This document shows positions 9,822 to 19,455 of a stretch of 64,000 nt of DNA, piece after piece. A program made the translations under genes and the position numbers. The notes beneath the pieces were generated by a model, which had not been told where the DNA came from, searched no databases, and worked only from the letters and a program-made list of their open reading frames with translations. Within the stretch, counting starts at the first letter, position 1. Every line of letters begins with the position of its first letter. Source of the stretch: Selaginella moellendorffii (lineage: Eukaryota > Streptophyta > Lycopodiopsida > Selaginellales > Selaginellaceae); contig NW_003314303.1 in NCBI RefSeq assembly GCF_000143415.4, forward strand, positions 488,094 through 552,093, written 5' to 3'.

Positions 9822-10333
9822 TTTATTTAGTAAAATGGGACTAGGTACAAATTTTCAAGTATTTGAAAATGACGTGAAATTATATGTTTTTTGTCCAGGG
9901 GCTAAACATATCTGGGGCATGGTGACTAGCGCGGTGACTTTGTGTCCAGACTGAGTCCATCTGGTTGTATAATAAATCTCATTGTCAAGGTGAACAAGCC
10001 GAATCTGAAGCTAAAGAAGAGCGATGGCATGCGCGCACTGGTGAGAACATTTAGATATTATTCAATGTTATCTTTTTCTAACGAATCTAATTGTGAAGGT
10101 GTAGCAAGAGGCATTGCTAGTCTGGAGAAGTCATTTAACTCATTTGACCCTTAGTGTATTTTCATGAAACTAAATAACATTCATATTATTAAGGAATTTC
10201 TCTAGTACCTTTTTTTTACGACATAGAGGCTTGCATTTCTTTCACAGGTGATTTAGTAAAAGGCCTGAGGGCACATGCCATTCTATTTCTCAGACCGGTA
10301 TTAAGATATACTAGTGCAAAGGGCCACATGCCA
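9822..10333. other. Transposase-side terminal region of copy 1, no gene
   Basis: AT-rich sub-terminal DNA between the TIR and the transposase stop codon. It contains a T run at 10208-10215 and two half-palindromes of the ATGGCATG family (10263-10283, 10321-10336). It matches 28260-28851 of copy 2 in reverse, but copy 2 carries extra sequence around 28560-28640. A short open frame at 9942-10154 is not supported as a gene. Confidence 0.6.
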
Positions 10334-13300
10334 TCACGCCTCCTCTGATTCAGATTCGGATTGTTCACCTTGAAATAAAATACATTAGAAACTTAGTACA
10401 GGAATATTAATGAATCTCACCTTGAACCCGGGTTATGAATGCTCTTGCTGCATCTCTTGCATGGTCTGGCAAGGTGATGGTGGCACTCTGCTTCCGCATC
10501 CAACCATGCACAACATTATCCACCGATATGCTCATGCTGGGATCCCTTGGATTCAGCACCCATCTCTTTTCTAGGCAATCCTTCGTATATCCGGAACTTG
10601 GCTTGAACCACTCCACAGTTACATTGAAGGAGTTAGTTTCCGCATCCTCCTCTGCATCAGTGATGCAGCGCCCCACCCATATCATTTGTTTTTTATTACT
10701 GGGTCTGACAAGCACGACCATTCCTTTGCAGACCTGTACTGGATTGAATGCTGAATCCAGCTTCTTGTTCCTCGGCCCACAATAGTGATCCTCAACATCG
10801 TTATCTGTCACTGCATTTCCAGAGGACATTGTTCCGCTACTATCTGGTGCTCTGGGTTCTGGCCAAAAGGACTCTTCCAATTCTTCATATACAACCGGCC
10901 CATTTTGGATAGCAGATATAATCTTCTCCCAGTATTCAAGCAAAGGCTTGCACCTCTTAAAATAGGATTCTCCACCAAACACCAACCCCCTCTTCCAGAA
11001 GGCAATATGCTGTCTAATCCCGGCCACTATACTTTCCTGGTCTTTGAGTCCATCCGGGTGCATCGGCCGTGGGGAACCCTGAGGAATCATAGGTTCCCCA
11101 GTTATGGGATCTCTCTTGAAGAGTTCAATGCCATCCACTGGCAGCCACACTGTGTCCCATTCTCTCATCTTGTACCTCATCACTGGAGCACCGTCACGCA
11201 TGCTAAAATGAAACTGAAGAGGCTTGGAGTGGCCAATCAGCGTTTCGGATCCGTCCCTGATGTAGCCTCTTACAAACCCCTTAAAGTCTGGAACCTCTGT
11301 CACAAGTGCAGCTTCAACAGTGCCTTTGATGCAATTTTGGAATTCATCGTAGAGTTGTGGGAGGGTGAGGACATTGGATCGCCGGAGGGACTCTGCCAGG
11401 TGACTGAACATGGCATCGACATCTTCATGAGTGTGCCCAACCATGAGAAAGCCAAGTGTAACCGTTTCAAATATGCCTTTGGCAACAAGCATCGCCAAGT
11501 ACGCGAAGACGTACATGTTTTTGTTCTCACTGCCAGCATTGTCTGTTTGGAGCAGAAGATGGGGTGGAAGGCCACATCGGCCGCAAGAACTTCCTTGAGA
11601 TTCTGCTTCGTTTGGATGAGGCTGTGCATTCACCGGGCGACCAGCCTCGTCGGAATGGCATGAGGCCTCACGTGATAACCCTACAATCTGACGGCCAACA
11701 TATTCACTGGGATGGCATGGGGCCCCACGCGATACTGCAAGCCTTTGCTCCTCCTCCAGCTGAACCCTGTATGGGGTTCGATCAACAAGGGCCTTATGCA
11801 AGGGTTGGCCGTTTAGCTCAGTCTGCGCACTTTGCAGAGACCTTAAGTGTTTTGCTAGGGACGCAATCATCATGTTTGCACCCCCGCCACCCCATAGAGG
11901 TACAAAGAAGTTCCCATAGTTCTGGGCACCATGCCCATGAGCGATTATGCCAAACAGAGACACAGGCAGCTGCATGGATGAAGAGATTGCCTTGGGGGCA
12001 GGATTGAGTCGAGGTAAGCACGTCTTTTTCTGGTCCATTTTGTCGTGGATGATGCAGAGGTAAGAGTCAGGTCTCTCCATGGAGAGAATCCTGTTATGAT
12101 AATATGCAGTCCTGCAGCTTCTCTGCTCGATGTTGTGGTCGAGCCGCCTTCTAACCAACGTCTCTCGCTCTTGAGCGCTGCAAGAATTCTTCGACAAAGC
12201 CATTTTGATAGCAGTGCACTCGTCACACTTTGAAAAGCTGGAGTACTTTCCTATACTCACATCCCTGAACCTGTTGCTCCACAATCTACTAAATCTAGAT
12301 TGGCTCAGCTTCCTGTAGCCATTACTCTGGAGTTCCCGATTCACATCTTCTAATATGGCCCCCTTGGTATACATGGAAGGGAGAACTCGTTGGGTGTCTC
12401 GTGTTCCATCTTCCAAGAGGCGGGTTTTATGTGGTTGCTGCTCGCTACATGTCTCGACAAACCTCTTGAAGATTGCCTCTCCATATACAACATGACCCCT
12501 GGTTTTGTGCGTACCGTCGTTCCCATGGACTGCCTGTTGAACCCTTTGTTCCTCGAACTCAGTTTTGATTCTGTAGAATGTGGTTCGAGGGACTCCATAA
12601 ATGATTCTCCATGCCTTCATGCAGACCAAACCCCTCTGGAAGACCATGCCCCCCACCTGATGTTCTGAAGCATCAACAGATGACCGTAATGCCTCATACA
12701 CAAAATTGCGAGCTGCCTTCCAGGACAATGTCTTGTATCTTGCTCTCTCCTCTTCAATAGCATCCCAATCAGCATGTTGACAGCACCTCCTCTTGCAACA
12801 AGCAACTGTCGAGACCATTCGAACCTCCATCGCCATTTTCTGCCTTTTCGGTTCGTTGCTCAGATCCCTTTGGCTGCGCTGTAGGAAGGTGTACTTTCTT
12901 TTCCCATGAAGAGATGTTCTGTCATCAGTTGTAGTGGTGTTTGATTGTGAATCCTTCACATTCTCAAACACTAAATGCCTCAATTTCCACCGCACAATGC
13001 TTCCAATAGTCAGACTATTTTCTTCTGTGTCAACAACCTCTAAAATTGCAACTCCAATATCATCCCAGCCCAATTCTTGATTAGCAACCGCATCTCTTGG
13101 ATCGACAACTGTGGCTAAGCCCTCAGCTACCACCTCCCCCTCGGGGTTGTTTAGAAACACCTTTGCCTGAATCCATGTAGCACGGTTCTTAAGATCCACG
13201 GAGGGAACATGCATCGCACTTGCGCTATCCCCAACATCTGCTTTCTTCTGCAGATTTTTCAAGGCAACAACAACATTTACCCCGACGACCATCTCTCCTC

Positions 13301-13475
13301 GTTCAATAGCAACCACAATCCCATCGAAGACAGTCTCTACTGATACAGCAGCATTGCCTTCCCCAAGCCTTTGACAGTGTATAACAAAGTTCCGATCCAT
13401 AGACACAAGGGTCCCTTTTGCAACTCTCTTCCCACCATTCAAAATGTAAACCTTTTCCCCAACCCTAAAGGCCAT
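10334..13475 (-). CDS. Transposase, DUF7869-type RNase H-like (DDE) family, intact copy
   Basis: Predicted nuclear DNA transposase. The main exon is 13475-10421. A 52-nt GT-AG intron (10420-10369) then joins ...TRVQ to GEQSESESEEA and a stop at 10336-10334, giving 1029 aa; unspliced, it would end four residues later as GEIH. Two similar N-terminal modules, about residues 8-50 (KVYILNGGKRVAKGTLVS) and 105-150 (KVFLNNPEGEVVAEGLATVV), recall the small C-terminal module of En/Spm-type plant transposon proteins. A Cys cluster CCKRRCC (about 225) and KCDECTAIK precede the catalytic-like core: HDKMDQKKTCLPR (about 476), TDNAGSENKN (about 643) and GHTHEDVDAMF (about 680). I know these signatures from DUF7869 proteins; D/D/E assignments are inference. 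The ATG is preceded by a CTTTCAG acceptor, suggesting a 5' UTR intron. Two palindromes lie in the CDS (11654-11676, 11711-11733). Confidence 0.85.
11654..11676. repeat. Element palindrome within transposase CDS
   Basis: AATGGCATGAGG/CCTCACGTGAT, an imperfect copy of the element's dispersed palindrome, centred on the GGCC shared by the family. In copy 2 the matching site (about 26944-26970) is replaced by a different, shorter sequence that shifts the frame. Confidence 0.7.
11711..11733. repeat. Element palindrome within transposase CDS (second)
   Basis: GATGGCATGGGG/CCCCACGCGAT. Same family, with a GGGGCCCC centre. Confidence 0.65.
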
Positions 13476-13556
13476 TCTGAAAGTGCAGAAAAGAAGTTAA
13501 GACCATACAAAAAATGATTGGAGAATGGCCTAAATCATAACATACCAAACAACCTC

Positions 13557-13580
13557 AATAGCATGAGGCCACATGCCATT
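13557..13580. repeat. Element palindrome
   Basis: AATAGCATGAGG/CCACATGCCATT, upstream of the transposase start, conserved in all three copies. Confidence 0.75.
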
Positions 13581-13628
13581 ATTCAAACATGCTATTGACA
13601 CCCACGTGAAATTTCGCATTCACAAAAT

Positions 13629-13858
13629 TGGCATGAGCCCTCATGCCATTAGTGGTACCACTAATGGCATGAGGCCTCACGCTATCTTTGGCCTCTGCTA
13701 GCCTGTTCCTATATTCCTTTTGCCTTGTTGCAACTGTATATATTTTTGTGTGCGTGACTAGTCACCCATACAAAAATATATACAGTTGCAGCAAGGCAAA
13801 AGGAATATGGCAATAGGCTAGCAGGGGCCAAAGATGGCATGAGGCCTCATGCCATCTT
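13629..13858. mobile_element. Palindrome-bounded MITE-like insert in copy 1
   Basis: A nested set of inverted repeats: a family palindrome (13629-13650), the perfect ATTAGTGGT/ACCACTAAT (13648-13665), another family palindrome (13663-13685), then about 95-bp inverted arms centred on GTGACT/AGTCAC (13754-13765). It ends in a perfect 28-bp palindrome (13831-13858). Copy 3 has a single uninterrupted family palindrome at the same place (61010-61028), so about 200 bp has been gained in copies 1 and 2 (or lost in copy 3) with the palindrome as junction. There is no coding capacity. Termini are uncertain because each end is itself palindromic. Confidence 0.65.
13831..13858. repeat. Perfect 28-bp element palindrome
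   Basis: AAGATGGCATGAGG followed by its exact reverse complement. Confidence 0.85.
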
Positions 13859-13930
13859 GATATACACACAGCTGCAGGCAAGTAAAAACATACATGACAA
13901 TACGCTAGCCATGAAATTGCAAGGGCCCAA

Positions 13931-13953
13931 GATGGCATGTGGCCTCATGCCAT
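13931..13953. repeat. Element palindrome
   Basis: GATGGCATGTGG/CCTCATGCCAT. The copy 3 counterpart (about 60912-60934) has a different centre (GAGGGCAC) but keeps paired arms. Confidence 0.75.
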
Positions 13954-14543
13954 TTCTAAATGTGGTCCTAAACCATTCCATGGTGAACATACCAGGAAGC
14001 ACAAGTGCCAAATATCAAGAGGAAGCGGTAGCCACACCAAAGACAGTGCCGCTCGCAACACCGCAACTACTCGTAGCGCCGCTCGCAACACCGCAACTGC
14101 TCGTAGCGCCGCTCGCACAAACTGCCACTCGCATAAACTGCCGCTCGCAATGGCGCTCGCAATGCCGCAACCACTTGTAGACGCATAAACCACAGCTCAC
14201 AACGCCGCTTACACAAGCAGTGCTCACTGCGCTCAGTGGAACCAAGAACACGGCGCACAAAAATGATAGACCTAGGAATGAGTTCGAGAATTCAAAAATA
14301 ACACATGCTTGAACGTCACATCAAATCCTCTGACAAACCAGATCTTATGATTCCTCTGACAAATTTCAAACTGAGTAGCTTCTAGACTTTGCTGTCGGAG
14401 GTTGAACTTTGTCACATCATGTCCTTGCCTCGATCCAGCTGTGCCATGTCAGTGATTCGAACTTTGCCATGCCATGTCAGCGATCCGCGCCAAGATTATT
14501 CACCGTGTAAAGGAATAATTATGCTGTGTGTGTACGTCCATTT

Positions 14544-14568
14544 ATGGCAATATAAGGCCACGCGCCAT
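14544..14568. repeat. Degenerate element palindrome
   Basis: ATGGCAATATAAGG/CCACGCGCCAT, a degenerate member with an enlarged centre. Confidence 0.5.
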
Positions 14569-15396
14569 TCAAAGAATAATGCTAGTCGAGCATTTTTTGG
14601 TGCATTTTTGGGTTCAAAATTGCATGAGCCCACACGTTATAAAGTTTACCTGTACCAAAAATAGAAACAGCTTTATTTACTTGGGAATTTAAGTGGTTGA
14701 GGCATTTTTAAACTTACAAACACATGCCCTACTTACATTCATTTGGTTGCTTAAAATTCAAAAATATTATAAACCTTTCTTTTTGCATTTTCAATGTTTT
14801 CAATTATGGTTTTTGATTTTCGCAGGACCAGCCTAGTAATCTATTTGCATCCCGTCATGTTTATAGCTAGCTTTCGTTTGTCCCCTTCTCTAGCCTGAGA
14901 TACATCTGCTCGGAATCTGCCTCTTACAGCATTTGCCCAGAAAGGGCATCATTCTTCACGCAGCATTTGCCACATGTTTAGGGTCACAATGCCCCTAGGA
15001 CAATAAACACATTTCAATAGAGAGGGTCCTTTCATTTCATAACTCCTTATGTAGATCTTGGTGAAACCAGAGTTAGTGAAGTTGGTTTCTTGTGATCCCA
15101 CATCTGATTGTGATGTCCCTTTGCAGTGTTGATGGAAAGGTCAATGCACACCAAACTGTAGAATCTTGGAGCAAAATAACGGTCGGATCTATGGCAAATG
15201 CCCCTGAAACATTGTAAGGCTCGTGTGGTCTCATGTGGTGTTCGATCGAGATGCTTCTTTGCAGGGTCATCAAGAAGGACATTGTATACCATTCTGTAAA
15301 ATCTAGTTGCGATCTAACGGTTGGATCTCCAGGAAACTCAAAACAATCTCGCGCATGTCAGAATATTCTAGGAATATACTCCTATGTGCTCCTGAA

Positions 15397-15420
15397 AATG
15401 GCATGCGGCCCCACGCCATT
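15397..15420. repeat. Element palindrome
   Basis: AATGGCATGCGG/CCCCACGCCATT in the intergenic region. Counterparts lie about 23353-23376 and 59359-59382. Confidence 0.75.
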
Positions 15421-16166
15421 CAAGAGATAACGCCAGATGATGCCGAGCATTTTTTGGTGCATTTTTTGGGATTAAAATTGCATGAGCCCACACGCTTGAA
15501 CGTCACATGAAATCCTCTGACAATTTATTTAGCTGAACATCTGGCATTTTTGGAAATACAAGATGCTTTGGAATATCCAATCATGCATGGTATAAATATA
15601 GCGAGGGTATTAAATGATATCTCAATCATGATCTTTCTTTTGGATTTTGCGTGCATGCAGTCCGAGGAATGATGACGTTGCGGATTTCTTTTGGATTTCA
15701 CGCATGCGCGCGCCGATCCAGAAATTAATGGTGGCGCCCAAGTCCGAGGAATGATGATGTGGCGGGATTACCAACCGTCGTGAAATTTCGCGCGTGTGAG
15801 GTTAGGTTTTGCATTTTGCTTCGTACTCGCGCTCGCACACTCGCGCTCGCATCGCGCTCCCACTCGCGCTCCCACTTCTCTACAGGTTTCTTGTGTGCAT
15901 CGGCGTCCACTCGCGCTTGCATCACACTCGCGCTCACATCGCGCTCGTGTGCATCGGCGTCCACTTCAAGACACACCCAGTTTGTAACTTCGCCGCCAAC
16001 TCCGCCGCCCACTCCGCCACCCACACGCAGCCCACTTGGCGTCCCGGGAGATTTCAGCGCCACTCTCCAACTGTAAGTGGCAGAGTAGCCTTGCTCCTAC
16101 GATCCGCTGCACACACAGTGCACATTCGCCAGCGAGTCCGGTTGTCACGCCTCCATTCGGCTTCAA

Positions 16167-19100
16167 ATGGTAAGTCTTTTAGGCCAAGTAGAAAATGGCA
16201 TGAGGCCACATGCCATTCAGTAGCAACATTGGCATGCACCGATTGGGCTCTCGAGTGCAGTCCGGTTAAGATGGCGTGTAGCCTCACGCCATCTTAGGAT
16301 GCAGCCTCAAGACATCTGATGCAGTGGTGAATGGTGTGTGGCCTCACGTTATTTCCAGCTCCTAGCTTTTCATCTGTCAGCTCTAATTGTTGTGCATTTC
16401 TGAACAGGCGAGGAATTGCGTTCTTCTTTCAGCCACTGTCAATGTGGATGCAGAGAAGGGGGAGGAGCTCACCAGTTGGACTTTCGGGATGGAAGGCGAG
16501 GATCTGAGGCTATACAACACAGATGGTGGGAGAAAAGAATGCATGGGGATCCTCATCCAAGTGACAGACACTCCATGCAGTTCCATGCAAGAATATGGAC
16601 TGGCACTTGTGGTAGAGACAGCGTCTGCCTTCAAGATCCACCTTGCACATCCTAGCGGCTTCCCGGAGGGGGGCAGCGGCTATGAGGAATTCCTAGAGGG
16701 AGCTAGAGAGAGGTTGTCCAGGAGGCCTACAATTTCAAAGATGCTGCGGGTCTATGAAGATCACATGGAATCCACGGACCTCACCTACGGCGATGTTCAA
16801 AAACTATATTCCAACATTGAGCCGTTGAGAGTGACTCCAGTTTGCGAAGCAAAGGGGAAGGGGGTCGATCTGGAAACTACCTCGAAGCAGAAAAGGGTGG
16901 TCAAGCTCAAGCCAACGTCCGACTCTCCTGCTCCAAAAAAGAAGCTACTCCGTGATGCCATTGCCTCGGGTTCGAACACTACACCCACCAAAAAGAAGAG
17001 CCGCAAAGAGCAGAAAGAGCAAGAAGAGGCAGCAAAAATCGTCGCAGATAATAGTACTTATTACTATTCCAACAAAGTATATACAATCGACGTGAGCCGT
17101 ATCGACATCCAAAGCAAATACAACCACAGGCTAGTATCTGATGAGTGGGTGGAGAAACTGAAGCAGAAGATGCTGGCAAGTCCAGTAACACCCGACATCG
17201 CAGACGTGATCCCCTACTACCGAACAATGAAGGGCGAGACGAGGTTTCCAGACTTGATCAATAGGAAGGTGTTGGACGATCAGAACATCCGGTTCTATGC
17301 TGTCTCCGGGCAGCATTCTAGCTTGGCGATGCAAAAGATAGTTGTGGATATTATGGTGGGCGAGGAGGTGAAGAAAGTCTTCAAGACAAGAGTTGTCCGC
17401 CTGATAAAAGGCAACTCGATAAAAGGCAACAAGCCATCCAGCCTGAGCAGCCTATGGAAGAAATGCAGGAGGGGGATGAGGAGCCAGAGAAAGATAATGA
17501 GCAGGAAGAGCAGAAGGACGAAGAGGAGGACAAAGAAGAGGAGGACGAAGAAGAGGAGGACGAAGAGGACTTGGATGGTCCTCACAATGGTGACGATCAC
17601 AATAACGACGACCACAATGATGACGACGATGGCCAGCCTGAGGTGGCCAAAGAGCGGCGGAGGAAGGTCATACAAGACAAACCATCAGGTAAATAATAAT
17701 ACATCCATTCCTAACCTTTTACCATTTCTAACATTGTCCATGTAGGTCGCAGAGCAAATGGTAAGTAGAGATTATTCAGTTGAATTTACAAACTCTAGCC
17801 TTTAGTGTCGAGGAAGGATAGTGCCAAGCAAGGGTCAAAACGTATGTCCAATCCTTCAGAATCAGCAGTGCGCTCAAGTGATATCGGTCCTAGTTCCTCA
17901 ATAGCAGTTGATGGTAAATACAGTATAGTCGATTCAATGTGCTAATGAGTTTGTTTTTAGTAGCACGGGAGGATACCATCTCAATCGAAGGGAGATATTT
18001 GGACATGCATATGGATCCGCCAGTGGACTCTACTTGGCTGCAAGAGTCATCAGAGCTGGTGGAGGCTACTATCCATATCAACGCCAAGCAAGCTGACCAC
18101 GCTCCACTTGATGCTGCCCATACCACTGAGTCAATCTTGTCCACGTATCCAACTGACGGTGACCAGGCGCCATTGGACCCACATGAGGCCGCCCCAGCCG
18201 CCAAGCCGGTCGTATCCTCATTTCCAACGGACTCAACGTGTGCCCAATCGTCTGACTACGCGCCGTTGGAACCTCCCTACACCGCCCCTGCTGCCTGTTC
18301 GGTCATGTCCACTTTGCCAACGGAGGCACCAGCTGAAATGGCGTGTGATCACACGCCATCGGAACCACCCCATGCCACTGTTGAGCCAGTTGTACCAGAG
18401 TCTACAGCTGAAATGGCATGTGCCCACACGCCATCAGATGCGATTGACCCCACATTGCAGAGGAGAGTATTTCTGCCCTTCACGTTTCCTCGACCAAAAC
18501 CCTCTCAACGACCATCGGGAGCAACATTCGCTAATATTGTAGATGGTAAAATTGACTTGTACCATTTTTTATGCTGACGCATTTCATTTCAGAGTCACGG
18601 CGAAGGTACTGTATCGTTTTTGATCTGAACGGTGTCCTTTTCTCCCATGAGCGTGGCTCGTCCTCAAATGTCATTGCACCCTCCAAAGCCTGCGGTCGCA
18701 AGTTGGTCAAAAGAGACAGATTCACATTAATCACACGGGAGAAACTGCGGGATCTAATAATGACCATGCGACACTTAAAACAGAGGGCCGGGTTCAATTT
18801 GCAATTGGGAGTTTGGACATCCATGATGCGCCACAATGCATTAACGTTGCTACAGATGATGCACGATCAGACGCGAGTAATATTACCATTTGACTTTCTC
18901 CTAACGCAGGAGGATTGCTTGACTATGGTCCATGTGAGGGGTAGCAAGCCCATCTTCGTCAAGCCAGAGGCTGTAATGATGAACCGGACTGCTAGCTCAA
19001 GTGAAATCCTCATCATCGATGACTCGCCGATTAAAACTGCAGCGAACACGCACACATATGCAGTGCACCCCATCTCTTGCAGTATGGAAACTAGGGAGAA

Positions 19101-19455
19101 GAAACCGTATGTTCTGGGGGACCTTGCAAAACGGCTTGGAGCGATGGTGATAGAGAACCGGCCAGTCCAGGAGGTGGCTGCAGAAATCAACCAAATGGCA
19201 GATGGAACGGTATATCAGAAGCCATTTGATCGGACAGACACCAGTCATCATTTATGGCATGTATATTGTCTAGCCAAGCACTATCCGCATCTCCATAATC
19301 TGCTCAACCGGATGGGTTCTTCGACCACTGAACATGAGCGTGGACGTATTAGAGAAGAGATGGCATTACTATTGGGTTTAAATCCTGATAGTGTGGAGAG
19401 TGATGAAATTCCAAGATTATTGTATAAGCGTTGGAGGCAAAAAATAACAGTTTGA
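16167..19455 (+). CDS. Gene 2: ParB-like / acidic / FCP1-NIF HAD phosphatase-like fusion, multi-exon, intact copy
   Basis: Predicted 923-aa protein of unknown role. ATG 16167 sits at the end of exon 1 (ATG|GTAAGT); intron 16170-16407 leads to MARNCVLLSATVNVDAEKGE. Further GT-AG introns are 17689-17745, 17761-17805, 17914-17960 and 18546-18592 (57, 45, 47, 47 nt), all phase 1, joining an otherwise open reading. A frame change inside the second exon is explained by an 83-nt intron (17368-17450) or a shift. Regions: N-terminal domain, unrecognised; Lys-rich linker (about 165-215); possible ParB-like domain (about 225-315; VYTIDVSRIDI, FYAVSGQHSSLAM); acidic Glu/Asp run (about 322-385); Pro/Thr-rich linker; FCP1/NIF HAD domain (about 640-850) with YCIVFDLNGVLF, LGVWTSMMRHNA and ILIIDDSPIKTA. 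The second motif-I Asp is Asn, so activity is uncertain. It runs divergently from the transposase. Confidence 0.75.
16194..16217. repeat. Element palindrome in first intron of gene 2
   Basis: AATGGCATGAGG/CCACATGCCATT. Confidence 0.75.
16268..16295. repeat. Element palindrome in first intron of gene 2
   Basis: AAGATGGCGTG-TAGCCT-CACGCCATCTT, 11-bp perfect arms. Confidence 0.8.
16330..16353. repeat. Element palindrome in first intron of gene 2
   Basis: AATGGTGTGTGG/CCTCACGTTATT, a weaker member. Confidence 0.65.
18338..18359. repeat. Perfect element palindrome inside gene 2 exon
   Basis: ATGGCGTGTGA followed by its exact reverse complement; translated as MACDHTPS. It lies about 75 bp from a sister palindrome that codes for nearly the same peptide. 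Confidence 0.8.
18413..18434. repeat. Element palindrome inside gene 2 exon
   Basis: ATGGCATGTGC/CCACACGCCAT; translated as MACAHTPS. Confidence 0.8.

Larger units (their letters stand above)
13476..16166. promoter_or_regulatory. Divergent intergenic region of copy 1
   Basis: 2.7 kb between the two start codons, no supported gene. It must hold both promoters. It contains at least seven palindromes, a nested palindromic insert (13629-13858), GC-rich GCGCTCGCAA-type repeats (14040-14230) and GAGCGCGAG-type repeats (15820-15960). It also holds internal direct repeats: about 14568-14640 resembles 15415-15500, and about 15120-15200 resembles 15250-15330. The element's telomere-type repeat is reduced here to a single TTTAGGG (14977-14983), because about 75 bp present in copies 2 and 3 are missing. 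Several GC-rich open frames around 15725-16297 are low-complexity and not supported as genes. Confidence 0.6.

Noticed and set aside
10785-11663. 292-codon open frame on the plus strand opposite the transposase (also 62985-63863 minus)
   Set aside because: It is the antisense shadow of the conserved transposase core and has no recognisable domain.
15725-16297. GC-rich open frames with Ala/Arg/His repeats upstream of gene 2
   Set aside because: They read through GAGCGCGAG-type repeats in several frames on both strands and differ between copies by indels.
17454-17745. Arg/Lys-rich C-terminus of the 452-codon open frame in gene 2
   Set aside because: It is the shadow of the GAGGAC-rich stretch; only the acidic frame joins the downstream exons in phase. 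The 452-codon reading is therefore not the real protein end.
17939-18577. Three separate small genes (16387-17745, 17939-18577, 18571-19455)
   Set aside because: Their junctions are GT-AG bounded, all phase 1, and join conserved readings, so a single spliced gene is the simpler model.
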